From contig OX336337.1 of assembly GCA_946902875.1 (NCBI GenBank), positions 868,001 to 932,000 of the forward strand: 64,000 nucleotides of DNA. Reading direction: 5' to 3'. Shown here one piece after another: positions 21,009-30,492 of this stretch; position 1 is the first letter of the stretch; each line of letters begins with the position of its first letter. The notes under the pieces were generated by a model. That model searched no databases. It saw nothing but the letters and a program-made list of their open reading frames with translations, and was not told the origin of the DNA. The DNA is from Nematopogon swammerdamellus (lineage: Eukaryota; Arthropoda; Insecta; Lepidoptera; Adelidae). The translations under genes and the position numbers were made by a program.

Positions 21009-21545
21009 AAAATAGGTAAAAAAACTTTTAAGTTAAACGGTTTTATTAAAAAAAACTAGAAAAAAAACAGCTGTACAAAAAACTAGAAAATAATGAGGAC
21101 ACAAGCCTGGGCCTTCTTAAGATTTTACGTCTGGGTAAGAAATCGTGCAATACTAGCGTGCTGTCTTCTCATGTCGGATGCCAAAGGGCACATTGTGTCG
21201 CTGCGTCAGCGGAATAAGTAATAAATTGAGACTTTTAACAGACTAATATAAAAACGTGGGGCGTATAATATGCGTAATAAATAACATGCGCCCCACGTTT
21301 TTATATTAGTTTGTTAAAAGTCTCAATTTATTACTTATTCCGCTGACGCAGCGACACAATGTGCCCTTTGGCATCCGACATGAGAAGACAGCACGCTAGT
21401 ATTGCACGATTTCTTACCCAGACGTAAAATCTTAAGAAGGCCCAGGCTTGTGTCCTCATTATTTTCTAGTTTTTTGTACAGCTGTTTTTTTTCTAGTTTT
21501 TTTTAATAAAACCGTTTAACTTAAAAGTTTTTTTACCTATTTTTG
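21009..21545. repeat. 537-bp near-perfect palindrome
   Basis: Left arm 21009-21260 and right arm 21291-21545 are reverse complements almost base for base: AAATAGGTAAAAAAACTTTT pairs with AAAAGTTTTTTTACCTATTT, GGACACAAGCCTGGGCCTTC with GAAGGCCCAGGCTTGTGTCC, and AAAAACGTGGGGCG with CGCCCCACGTTTTT. The loop is about 30 nt (TATAATATGCGTAATAAATA). No coding capacity. It forms the right end of the composite element. Confidence 0.95.
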
Positions 21546-21775
21546 ATCTTGCTCTCAAGCTGTATTTTCAATCGACTGCAGGCGGTGTTATTATGTGGAT
21601 AGTCACTAAATGATTGTAAAAATGACTATGAAAAAAAAAGCACTGCGAAGTTTCTTACCGGTTCTTCTTCGTGGGTGTAATCGAATCGGATAGAACAAAT
21701 TGTAACAAATTCGAGTACAGTCATGCTGTCTAATGAATGCTTAATAAACAATATACAATATACAATATACACCCG
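21546..21775 (+). mobile_element. D-family LINE 3' UTR, second half
   Basis: Continues the LINE broken at 16785: CTTGCTCTCAAGCTGTATTT, GGCGGTGTTATTATGTGGAT, GCGAAGTTTCTTACCGGTTC, ATAGAACAAATTGTAACAAA, ending in (AATATAC)n at 21750-21775. Confidence 0.85.
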
Positions 21776-21777
21776 TG

Positions 21778-21885
21778 ATGTTAGCCTATAACTGGGGAGC
21801 TAGGTGGCACGTCAGTCAGTGCTTCCCTTAGGTCGTGTCGGCTACACTGAACTGGAAAACATAAATTAAGAACACGACGTGGCGG
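21778..21885 (-). mobile_element. SINE-A fragment, minus strand
   Basis: GTCAGTGCTTCCCTTAGGTC, GTCGGCTACACTGAACTGGA and AAACATAAATTAAGA are the inverse of the SINE-A 3' region. Confidence 0.65.
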
Positions 21886-21965
21886 AGGCACCCACTCTTG
21901 TGAAGATTGTGTAATTAAATTGACTTAATATTAACAATAATTTTTCCTACATAGGACAGATATTC

Positions 21966-22290
21966 AGCCTCGGTAGCTCAGTGGTGCGGTCGGTCGTCTG
22001 TTGTTAAAACACCTGCGGCGCGGTCAGTACTTAGATGGGTGACCGCTCGACCGTTGGAGGCTGACCATGGTTCGGATTCCACGTAAAACTGTGTAGGTCT
22101 CTTACCTTACTAGGTGGTAGGGTTTATTCCGCCCGGGTTGGAACTACGGCACCGAGCATACAGTCTGTATGCTCGGAGTACCACGGCACTGAAAGAAACG
22201 TCGGTCGAAACGGCTATTTAAATATTTCGTGTTTTCCGTCTAGTTCAGTGTAGTCGACATTAATGAAGGGAGGGACTGACATGGCAAGGT
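21966..22290 (+). mobile_element. SINE-A, 3' truncated, with 25-bp hairpin insertion
   Basis: tRNA-like head CCTCGGTAGCTCAGTGGTGC, CAGTACTTAGATGGGTGACC, TACTAGGTGGTAGGGTTTAT, GTCTAGTTCAGTGTAGTCGA; lost after GGGACTGACATGGCA. At 22152-22176 it carries CCGAGCATACAG-T-CTGTATGCTCGG, absent from other copies. Confidence 0.85.
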
Positions 22291-22989
22291 AGAATACTGA
22301 CATTTGATAATTATTTGACAGGTGGTGGTAATTTGCGGCCTACTTCGTCTTCAACACATACGCTCAGAAGACTTGAATCAAGTGTCGGCACTGTCCTAGT
22401 GAACTCTCTCGCGTGCCGGCGCCGGCGCGCGGTGCGTAAGGAGCCACGAGGAGTGAGGAGGGAACAGACTGAGCAGGGCACAGGAGACACTCGTCGCCGA
22501 CGCGGGCTCTCCTCGAGAGTGCGCCTCGCGGTGGCGGAGGAATGAGGGGGAGGAAGGGAGGGGGAAGGGGGGGGGGGGGGGAGGGCGACTTGACATTCTG
22601 CCGTAATTGGATTGGTGCATGAAAAACAACTTGAAACAGCATTGTCATTTCTGCTTGAATGGATTGACTTAGTAAGGAGTAGGTCGTGGGTTCTATCCCC
22701 ATTGACGTGCACCACTCTCGGATGTGTTAACTTTATACCGGTACCTAGGATTTTTTCGGGATGGAGTGAATTGTGATGTGATGACGCGTCACCCTTTGCG
22801 CATGGTACGCGTGACGTGTGACGTATAAATCAACAATGAGTCCAGACACTTTTGACGTGAACTTAATTACACGTCTTTGGGCTCGGTTAATACCTATGGG
22901 TAATACGACTAAACCGCGCACCGACCACAGCACCAGTTCAGCTACATCCCAAAATGTCTTCTTCATTATTTCATTAACATTGTGTTCTT
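22291..22989. other. Unassigned GC-rich then AT-rich sequence
   Basis: 22395-22595 is GC-rich and purine-rich with a G-run at about 22567-22580. The ORFs on both strands here are low-complexity and lack domains. At 22690-22700 a tRNA B-box-like GGGTTCTATCCCC occurs without a proper A-box. Confidence 0.4.
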
Positions 22990-23454
22990 ATAATGTTTAA
23001 AAATGAAATAGTTTATTATGTTACCTATAGAATATGTCCAGCCAGGTACACATTACTACTTGTATAAGCGAGCGGGCCCGCACGCACACTCTCACAGCTT
23101 CGCAATTGATAATAATTAAATTTAACACTAACCGGGCTAATTTAACCGAGGCTCGTTACTCGCCGCGTCACTGCCGGCATAATACGAGCCGGCCGGCCAT
23201 AAGCTGAGTCGAAATTAGCTTTTTAAAAATATATGGCGCTTTTAAATTATATTTGCCACCCGTGCGGCGCGCCGGGGGGGGGGGGGGGGGGGGCGGGGGG
23301 GGGGGGGGCGGGACGGTGCGCTGGGGCGGAGGCGGGGTGGACGCCATTAATTCTCTTTAATTAGGTCTCATTTTTAACACTAACTCATAATGCAAGTAAT
23401 TGGACGCTGTTATATTTTCAGCATTTACTATCTGAAGGCGCGATCACGCTGCAT
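22990..23454. other. GC island with homeodomain cores and G-runs
   Basis: Alternates GC-rich (CATAATACGAGCCGGCCGGC) and homeodomain-type cores (CATTAATTCTCTTTAATTAG, GATAATAATTAAATTTAACA). G20 at 23274-23293 and G14 at 23295-23308 are separated by one C. Looks like host regulatory sequence rather than a repeat; unproven. Confidence 0.35.
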
Positions 23455-23864
23455 CACGACAGTCGCGCTAAACAGAGTAATCGGTGTTATCCTGCGAGAA
23501 CTGGGGGGTAAATTTAGCACAGTATAGGCAACCAAGCACAGAATATATATATTTTTTAAGACGAGACGGAAGTCAACTCTCGCCATAGAAAATAGTCTTT
23601 CGGCATTTATGTTTTGAAACCCCCTAAACCTTATCCGATTTTTACAATTTTTTTTCTTTTCTTAAGAACAGTTCTATCTACGTTCCTGTTTTTTTTTCGT
23701 TTTTGATGAAAGATACAAAATCGGAGCTAAACATTTGTATTTCGACCGAAAAAAAATATTTTTTTTTATATTTTGTAGTCATGAATTTCTTTAAGCTTTA
23801 TTGAGTCACCACTTTAGATATTACAAAGCCTTAGGAGTATTAAATATATCGGCGAGTTTAAGAT
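23455..23864. other. Family C scrap and unassigned sequence
   Basis: 23455-23535 resembles family C inverted (TCGCGCTAAACAGAGTAATC GGTGTTATCC). The rest is AT-rich with no gene. Confidence 0.4.
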
Positions 23865-24178
23865 AGATATATAGATAGAAATACATTATGGCTCCAAAAC
23901 GTTTTACAGTAACAAACGATAAGTGTTTTACATGAGGGGAAAAGGCGGACTTATCCCATACAGGAATTTCTCCCAGTCAACCTTTGAATGTTTGAGAGTC
24001 GTGTGTTGCGAGATATAAGTAGGTAGTAGCAAAATACTTGAGTGTGGGAATGTAAAATATAATATAAGGAATATAACTATGATAAACTGGAATATACTAC
24101 ATTTAAGTTCGTAATAGTTAATTAAAAGTATACATAAATTACTGTTTACATAATATATATAAAATACCTTGATATATA
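23865..24178 (-). mobile_element. G-family LINE 3' end, minus strand
   Basis: AGATAGATATATAGATAGAA tail, TACATGAGGGGAAAAGGCGG, ATTTCTCCCAGTCAACCTTT, GAGATATAAGTAGGTAGTAG; collinear with 55409-55720. Confidence 0.8.
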
Positions 24179-24180
24179 TA

Positions 24181-24589
24181 TTTTTTTAATGTAATCCGGT
24201 ATGGGTGACTGAATCGGAGGGGCCAAAGCGCATGCTCCAACCAGCCAATATCACCTCTGAGAAGGTAGGTGCCATACCGGAGACTTCCCTGGATTGCTGG
24301 TTATACTGGACTAGAGGAGAACACAACCGAGGCTGCTATGCGGCCATCTTACATCCAGTACGGTGCTACCAACCAAGTCGGCTACAATTTGAGCCTACCA
24401 CCTAGCAAGGGGCAAGGGATGGGACCTACAGTTTTACACCGGTTCCAAACGGTGAAGCAGCAGGTGTATGTATGGACGTAAATTTTTTCGTCAGAAAAAA
24501 CTCATAGATACACGCCGACCGGATTCGAACCGAGGACCTCTCGCATGAGAATTCGCAAGATGCCCAAACCACTCGACCACCCGCCGCTT
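24181..24589 (-). mobile_element. SINE-B, full length, minus strand
   Basis: On the minus strand the head reads GGTGGTCGAGTGGTTTGGGC (A-box) and CTCGGTTCGAATCCGGTCGG (perfect B-box GGTTCGAATCC), with an extra arm between them, as in a type II (Ser/Leu-like) tRNA. The body includes CAAATTGTAGCCGAC and GTAAGATGGCCGCATAGCAG, and the end CCGATTCAGTCACCCATACC GGATTACATT plus A tail. Best copy for defining the family. Confidence 0.85.
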
Positions 24590-24689
24590 ATATACATACA
24601 TACATACTTAAGTATGGCAGGCATACAATTATACTACATTGTAGTTTAATATACTCGTACATACTACTACAACATAATTATGTTGATAC

Positions 24690-24990
24690 ATTTTACTTAT
24701 CAAAATTTGACAAAGGCTCTTTACACCTGATTCACTTAATTAATAAGTCTTTGTAGTCAGAACTGTCAGCAAAATTGTTAATCTTGCTCTCAAGCTGTGT
24801 TTTAGATGGACTATGGGCGGTGTTATTATGTGGCTAGTCACTAAATACCTTTAAAAATATGTTAAAAAAAAATACCCTGCGAAGTTTCTTGCAGGTTCTT
24901 CTTCGTGGGTGTAATCGAACCGGATAGAACAAATTGTGACAAGTTCGAGCGCAGTCTAACTGCCATATGAATGATCAATAAACAATAACA
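24690..24990 (+). mobile_element. D-family LINE 3' UTR, uninterrupted
   Basis: AATTTGACAAAGGCTCTTTA, CTTTGTAGTCAGAACTGTC, CTTGCTCTCAAGCTGTGTTT, TGCGAAGTTTCTTGCAGGTT, AACTGCCATATGAATGATCA, (AACAAT)n tail. Serves as the pre-insertion reference for the LINE split at 16785/21546. Confidence 0.85.
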
Positions 24991-25121
24991 ATAACAATAG
25001 AATAAAAAAATAAAAAAATAAATATGTAAAATTAATAAAAAAAAAATGTGTAAATAAATGAATAAAATAACAATAGAATCACATAAATTAATGTCACTTA
25101 TATTTTCTTATATACTTAGCG

Positions 25122-25203
25122 CGACTGTTTATTGATCATTCATTTGTATGACAGTAAAACTGCACTCGGACTTGTCACTGTCCTATCCGGTAGTACTACT
25201 CCC
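25122..25203 (-). mobile_element. D-family LINE 3' tail, minus strand
   Basis: TGTTTATTGATCATTCATTT, TGCACTCGGACTTGTCACTG, CCTATCCGGTAGTAC: inverse of the D terminus. Confidence 0.65.
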
Positions 25204-25655
25204 GTAGGTAATACAATACAAGTAATTCACCTCGGTGTGCATTAAACAACTTCCAAAGCTCCACCAAAAGGGACTTGCCTAATGAAGCTGCAGCTTGTAA
25301 TTACGGAAGTGGATCACCGCCCGCCAGAGGGCAGCACTGTAGCACACGTAAGTCACGACTGCATTATGCGCTCGCGTGATTGAGATCTTTCGTGGCACTA
25401 ATAACGTTTTTTTAGCAACCGCCCGCCGCCGCGGACTCACTAATGAATAAGTTTACATCCCTTATTGCCCGGCACGTCTCACCACTCCTGCCCCACTCCC
25501 ACCCCCACAACCCGGCTCCGCCCCGCGGAACCATCCCCAACAGCATTACGTAAGCAGAGTCGCACGCTGTCAGCCGGGCGAATAATTACGTAAACTTCGT
25601 CGCTGCTTCTGTTAGTTAATGGTACCAATTTTAACTACATGAAGTTTAACTTGAG
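25204..25655. other. Putative host regulatory island
   Basis: No repeat family. Contains GCTTGTAATTACGGAAGTGG, a CTCF-type site (next entry), CATTATGCGCTCGCGTGATT, and GTAGAGC-free GC-rich stretches such as CACCCCCACAACCCGGCTCC. Complex sequence with no ORF; looks constrained, but comparison is needed to know. Confidence 0.35.
25321..25336 (+). promoter_or_regulatory. CTCF-like site
   Basis: CCGCCAGAGGGCAGCA fits the animal CTCF core (CCASYAGRKGGCRS) at every position except A to G at the third. Located inside the non-repetitive island, so a real insulator or enhancer site is plausible. Confidence 0.4.
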
Positions 25656-25969
25656 TTACACAGATATTGCGAAATCACTTAATACCTTTTCACCGAGTAG
25701 GTGCAAAGCAAAGATAAGGATTTATTAACATTAATGAATTATCAAATTATTTAAGCTTTCAGTAATTACTAATTATGTATACTTTGACTTTGGAGTCGTA
25801 CTAATTTTCATGGTGGTCATGTCATATTGTAACTTAAAATTAAAAATAAATAATATTGTAAAAATATTTTTTTATTGTTAGTGAGTAACAAAATATGATT
25901 TATTTTAGACTATATTTTTGCAGCGACTTCGCTCGCGGCAGTGTAGGCTATGCTTAATTTGAGTCACGC

Positions 25970-25971
25970 AA

Positions 25972-26013
<42 letters not shown>

Positions 26014-26145
26014 CCTCTCTCCCTCTCTCCCTCTCTCCCTCTCTCCCTCTCTCCCTCTCTCTCCCTCCCTCCCTCCCTACCTCCCCCTTTCCTTCCTCCC
26101 TCCCCCCCTCCCTTCCTACCTCCCTCCCTCCTTCTTCGGCGAAGA
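25970..26145. repeat. CT/CCCT microsatellite
   Basis: Pure (CT)n grading into (CCCTCT)n and (CCCT)n. The long frames on both strands are products of this repeat. Confidence 0.95.
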
Positions 26146-26400
26146 ATTTCCCAAAAACGCAAATGACTTTTGTTTATAAACAGAAGCAAAAACACAAATT
26201 TCCACATTTCTAACTTAACAAATGGGTTTTACAAAGGGGTCGAAACTACTCGAAACCTTCCGAGATCAAAATGACGAACTTCAATAGAAACTTTCATAAT
26301 GTATTTTATTTTGATAAGCTCAAAATTAACAAACATGCTAATGAGATTTCCCAAGTTAGGTTAAGTCGAAGCACTTAAGGCACAAGTAAATTTTAATTAT

Positions 26401-26768
26401 TTTTTATGGTAACTGACACAGTTGGCTAAATCACGTACTACATCCTTGATGTCAGCCCAAAGTACCTTGGTGAACTAGGATGGTTCCCTTTCCCTTCGGT
26501 CGTGCCGGCTATACTGAACTGGACGGAAAACACGAACTATTTACATAGCCGTTTCAACCAACCATACATTAATTGCGGTGGCGGGCTAAACCTAGTAAGT
26601 TAAGAAGGGAAGGCACCTACAGTTTTACCTGGAATCCGAACCACGGTCATCCTCCGACGGTCGAGCGGTCACCTATCCACCCACTGACCGCGCCCACGTG
26701 TGCTTATGACGAGGCTTATGACCTGACCGTCAGTCGTCCGATCGCAGCACTGAGCTACCGACGCTGAC
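26401..26768 (-). mobile_element. SINE-A, near full length, minus strand
   Basis: TTTTTATGGTAACTGACACA start (inverse of tail), CGTGCCGGCTATACTGAACT, GGTCATCCTCCGACGGTCGA, and the inverse head GATCGCAGCACTGAGCTACC GACGC at 26743-26766. Confidence 0.85.
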
Positions 26769-26859
26769 GAATATATTATAGGTAGTAGGTACATAGGTGT
26801 CTGCACCACATTGGTTGCGGTAGACTAGAACGAACTCCTGACGCTTTCATAATCGAACC

Positions 26860-27180
26860 CACCACTACCGCGCGTTTAATCTAGTTGGGGTGTGGCGGGG
26901 GTGAGGCGCGGGGGGGAGGGGGCGAGGCGGGGGCATTGTTCCGACGCCGGGTGCCTCGCTTACAAGTTACCATTAAGTAATTTCCATTAAGATGCATGTT
27001 TTACTTAATGAAGTTTCGTGGAAGGAGTTCTGTTTTTAGGCGACGAGAGCTCGCTCCCGGCAATCAAGAGCTTTAGAGGGGGGAATGGAGGCTCTCTCCC
27101 CCCACTCTTCCCTTCCGTTTCCCCACTCCTTCCGTCGGGATAAAGCCTTAATTACATTACAGAAGCCGGGAGCATTCGGT
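26860..27180. promoter_or_regulatory. Candidate enhancer with paired homeodomain motifs
   Basis: ATTAAGTAA (26972-26980) and TTACTTAAT (27001-27009) form an exact inverted pair, with CATTAAG between them at 26985 and a palindromic ATGCAT at 26993. Flanks are GC- and G-rich and not repetitive. These cores fit NK/Hox-class homeodomains; role is inference. Confidence 0.3.
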
Positions 27181-27251
27181 CAATTAAACGGTTCATCTCG
27201 ACTATGGCTGACGAGCGGCCGAGGAGGTCCGTGTAGCCAACACGCATACAT

Positions 27252-27540
27252 GCGTTCCGTATTCCGTACCCTTCGGAACCGGTGTAAAACTGTAGGTCCC
27301 GTCCCTTGTCCCGCACTAGGTGGTAGGCTCAAATTGTAGCCGACTGGGTTGATACCACCGTACTGGATGTAAGATGGCCGCATAGCAGCCTCGCTTGTGT
27401 TCTCCTCTAGTCCAGTATAACCAGCAATCCAGAGAAGTCTCCGGTATGGCACCTACCTTCTCGGAGGTGATATTGGCTGGTCGGAGCATGCGCTTTGGCC
27501 CCTCCGACTCAGCCAACCATACAGGATTACATAAAACAAA
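27252..27540 (+). mobile_element. SINE-B, 5' truncated
   Basis: CGGAACCGGTGTAAAACTGT, ACTAGGTGGTAGGCTCAAAT, GTAAGATGGCCGCATAGCAG, CCTTCTCGGAGGTGATATTG, ending CAGCCAACCATACAGGATTA CATAAAA. The tRNA head is missing. Confidence 0.8.
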
Positions 27541-27643
27541 CAAAAAATGCTCATCTAAATAGATAACTCTAAATTCTTCATCTAGAGAAATTACCACTGA
27601 ACAAAATGCATTCACCTCATCCAATCTCCAATTCAATCCAATA

Positions 27644-27816
27644 TTTTTTATGGAAACCTCCATGTAATGTCAGCCCGGGTGAACTTGGTGCCATGTCAGT
27701 GGCTTCCCTTCGGTCGTGCCGGCTACACTGAATTGGACGGAAAACACAATCTATTTACATAGCCGTTTCAATCGACCTTTCATTCAGTGCGGTGGTGCCA
27801 ACCCGGGCGGGTTGAT
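27644..27816 (-). mobile_element. SINE-A 3' half, minus strand
   Basis: TGTCAGCCCGGGTGAACTTG, GTGCCGGCTACACTGAATTG, CATAGCCGTTTCAATCGACC, GGTGGTGCCAACCCGGGCGG. The first ~15 bases after the tail are altered. Confidence 0.8.
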
Positions 27817-28372
27817 TTCTTTGAAAGTATTAGTATTAGCGCATACTCTAGTAATAATATATAGATGACTAATATAGGTGTGCACTGCGTAAGTATATTA
27901 TATTGTTTCTATTTTCTTCAAACGGTTCAGGTGATATTTAATTAGTCTATTCAGAGAACTCTGCGCGTATATGGAGCACGCTTTATTGACGCCAGTTTTA
28001 ATACAGAATGAAGCGGGTGATTAAGATGGCCATAACTGTAGGCAGTCCAGCCACTCGCCAGATGTCTGTGATGCTCGGTTGCTCGGTTGCTCGGTTGCTC
28101 GGTTGCTCAGTTGCTCGCCGCACTGCACTGGAGCTGATTACTGGAACTGTTTAAGAGGCAATTTAATTTACAAAGTCGGTCGAGTTCCCGATTACGCTTT
28201 ACCTGACTGTCGTCGCGTCGTCGGTCGCATATTTGTATTAAAAGAAAGAAAGAAAATAAATTTTATTTTTAAAAATTAAGTTGTATACTATTACTTACCA
28301 TGCTCACTGTGTACATAACTGTATCGGGCATGGTAGGTTTAACTTTTGTCACATGGTGAACTCAAATTACAT
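27817..28372. other. Unassigned, with an 8-bp minisatellite
   Basis: 28073-28118 holds five to six copies of GCTCGGTT. Nothing else recognised. Confidence 0.5.
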
Positions 28373-28374
28373 TA

Positions 28375-28797
28375 AAAAAAGTTAAATTACAAATTTAAAA
28401 AACCCCGACCCTTATAAAGTAAAAAATCCGCGCAGCTCTGAGTTTTTATATTGTATTTACTTAGCGGTCCCCGGACTCCGCTAAGTAAGTCAACGGAGAA
28501 AATTTTTTACTTTTTAAGGGTTGGGGGTTTATTAAATTTGTAATTTAACTTTTATTTCAAGCTATTTTAAAAAACCGCATGCAAACCCGTACACTTTTTA
28601 AGATAGTAAATTTTTTTATTACTTAATTACTTAATTACTTGATCTCAAACATAGCTGAAAACCATCCCGATTAAACGAGCTTCCTATTAAAAAAACGCAT
28701 CCAAATCGGTCCATCCGTTTGGGAGCTACGATGCCACAGACAGACACACACAGACACACACCCTCACACACACACGTCAAACTGATAACACCCAAAT
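28375..28797 (-). mobile_element. Family J element with internal hairpin
   Basis: Matches 61325-61800 inverted: ACCCCGACCCTTATAAAG, GCGCAGCTCTGAGTTTTTAT, TAGCGGTCCCCGGACTCCGC, AAATCGGTCCATCCGTTTGG GAGCTACGATG, then a CACACA-rich end. 28379-28430 and 28503-28552 are inverted copies (GACCCTTATAAAGTAAAAAA against TTTTTTACTTTTTAAGGGTT), giving a ~50-bp stem. Non-coding; class unknown. Confidence 0.65.
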
Positions 28798-28805
28798 AAT
28801 GTTAG

Positions 28806-29454
28806 ATTAATAAATAAAGTTGTTTTCATTATTACTAGCTAAAGGTTGCTACGTAGAAACATGCGTCCCCTGCCATTCGATACTTTATAATGATGAGGCT
28901 ACATACATCAGCCAATAATCAACATACAAATCGTTACAGTCTTCACTCAACCACGACAATGATCAAATTATTGTGTATCTTATGTCCGGGTAGTATGGCC
29001 GCTTTTGCAGCAAGAATGTTCACGAAACTCAGTTGATTCTGTATGGACATTACTGGAAAACGGAATCGACTTCGGAATCGAAATCGGAACGGGTCGTCAG
29101 GACAAAACATAGATTTTCTCTTAAATTTTATTCTTTCTATACACTTTCTTGAACGTTTGTGTTATTGCCTGGTAGCATATTTCCAACGTCTAATTCGGGG
29201 GGTGTCTCATTAGTCGTTCTCGCTGACGAAGGAACTTAAATATAAATTTCGGAAGTACTTTCGGAGTACTTTCGAAAATAAAGTTGTTATGTGTAAAATA
29301 CTATAACCTATTTAAACCCTAACAATGTTCAACAAAAAAAAAAAAAATTTTTGACGGGAAATATGTATAGTTTTTCATGTGGTTACAAAAAAAAAAATCA
29401 TCTCTAATTTTAAAACCCTAACTTAACAAAAAAAAAAGTAAAACAAAAAAAAAG
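28806..29454. other. Unassigned AT-rich stretch
   Basis: Poly(A) runs at 29332-29347 and 29387-29396; no gene or family recognised. Confidence 0.5.
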
Positions 29455-29540
29455 CATTGGCAAAAGGGGTTCGAAACCACGACCGAGATAAAAAATCAAT
29501 GCCCCTACACTCAACCACTGAGCCACCAAAGTATGTAAAC
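29455..29540 (-). mobile_element. tRNA-like SINE head (pseudo-tRNA)
   Basis: On the minus strand GTGGCTCAGTGGTTGAGTGT serves as A-box and GGTTTCGAACCCC as B-box, about 45 nt apart. No proper acceptor stem or CCA-compatible end, so a SINE head rather than a working tRNA. Different from the SINE-A and SINE-B heads. Confidence 0.4.
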
Positions 29541-29564
29541 AAACGAATATCCAATTCAGTATGT

Positions 29565-29625
29565 GGAGTCAGTCAGCGTGTATGCGTGCACTGCTGAGCA
29601 TACGCCTCTCCAATTTTAAAATTTT
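29565..29625 (-). mobile_element. RTE 3' tail, minus strand
   Basis: GGAGTCAGTCAGCGTGTATG CGTGCACTGCTGAGCATACG CCTCTCCAATTTT is the inverse of the RTE end (IGEAYVQQ-type coding end plus tail). Confidence 0.6.
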
Positions 29626-30261
29626 CTATCTAAATATTTCTCCGTTCAATAGCCGATGGAGTTGCTCTGGCGGTGGCGTATCCGGAAATCGAAGATGCTG
29701 CTTTCGCCATAAAAGGTGACGGAGCGAGGTCCAGTTACGGCAAAAGCCGAGTGAGGAGGGGCAAGGGTGGGGCGGGATGGAGGGGTCGGCGGTTAGTGAC
29801 GAGCTAATAAAATTTTATTTAACGTCAGAGAGATTCGCCAATTTCCCGAATTCTCGACCGATACGAAAATAATTGAATTTATTGCCAACTAACGGGGCTT
29901 TTTAGCGCTCATTAACCGACTCATCGTCCGATATTACTATACCTGGTCTCGACGCGTTGCATATGTCAGTCGGTGGCCCCGTTGGTCGTAATGGTGGAAT
30001 GAAAATGACCAATGGTCGATAAAATACGTGTATTATGACCTCTTTAGAATAACCAAACGACCGATCGGAACGGGTAATATAAAAATACTACCTCAATATA
30101 ATATTCAATGACTCTGCTAAAATGTAAAGACCAATCTTAGATGGTATTTCACGTGTATGTGCATTATGAGGGTAAAATTTTAAGAGCTGACAGAGGTTAG
30201 TCGCGTGGCTATTTTTCTCTATACAAAATCTTATTTCGTCTTTTGGGGCTTATCTTTTCGC
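29626..30261. other. Unassigned
   Basis: 29640-29860 is GC-balanced and includes GGAGGGGCAAGGGTGGGGCG; the rest is AT-rich. No gene seen. Confidence 0.4.
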
Positions 30262-30492
30262 GGTCGTCGTCTCTTCGGCTGACGTGCCCAGCCCACTGCC
30301 ACTTGAGCTTAGCCACCCGATATCCAATATTGACTACTTTGGTGCGTCTGAGGATTGCAACGTTACGCACCATATCACGTAGCGATATTCCCAGCATGGC
30401 TCGCTCCATTGCTCGCTGGGCAACTTTCAACCTTTGGACAACAGCGACCGTCAGAGTCCACGCCGCGTTTCACACCCGTACGTCATAAGTCA
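30262..30492 (-). pseudogene. RTE LINE reverse transcriptase C-terminal fragment
   Basis: Minus strand gives QRAMERAMLGISLRDMVRN, AILRRTKVVNIGYRVAKLK, WQWAGHVSRRDDD. Closely related to 4672-4910, but the frame here is open across the point where that copy is broken (NVAILRRT). Homology stops abruptly at about 30262, so both ends are truncated. Confidence 0.85.

Larger units (their letters stand above)
16787..21545 (+). mobile_element. Composite Helitron/Helentron-type element, 4.76 kb
   Basis: This block interrupts the D LINE 3' UTR: the uninterrupted copy at 24700-24800 runs from CAGTCAGAACT to CTTGCTCTCAAGCTG with about 18 bases between, while here 4.76 kb lie between them. The left end has TTTTTAAACGGTTTTATTTA (16812-16831); the right end has AATAAAACCGTTTAACTTAA, its inverse. 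Inside are, in order, a unique leader, a 130-bp minisatellite, a PIF1-like helicase C-terminus and a large palindrome. Known Helentron-type Helitrons have asymmetric terminal inverted repeats and internal tandem repeats, which fits; the boundaries and class are inference. Confidence 0.6.

Noticed and set aside
22311..22715. 134-codon minus frame with NGDRTHDLLL
   Set aside because: Low-complexity Pro/Arg/Ser product of a GC- and G-rich stretch plus a tRNA-like scrap; no domain.
24530..24589. tRNA gene on the minus strand
   Set aside because: A- and B-boxes are good, but it is the head of a dispersed SINE-B with no acceptor-stem closure; same for the SINE-A heads and 29455-29540.
25905..26213. 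Arg/Glu-rich and Ser/Leu/Pro-rich ORFs
   Set aside because: Pure translation of a CT microsatellite.
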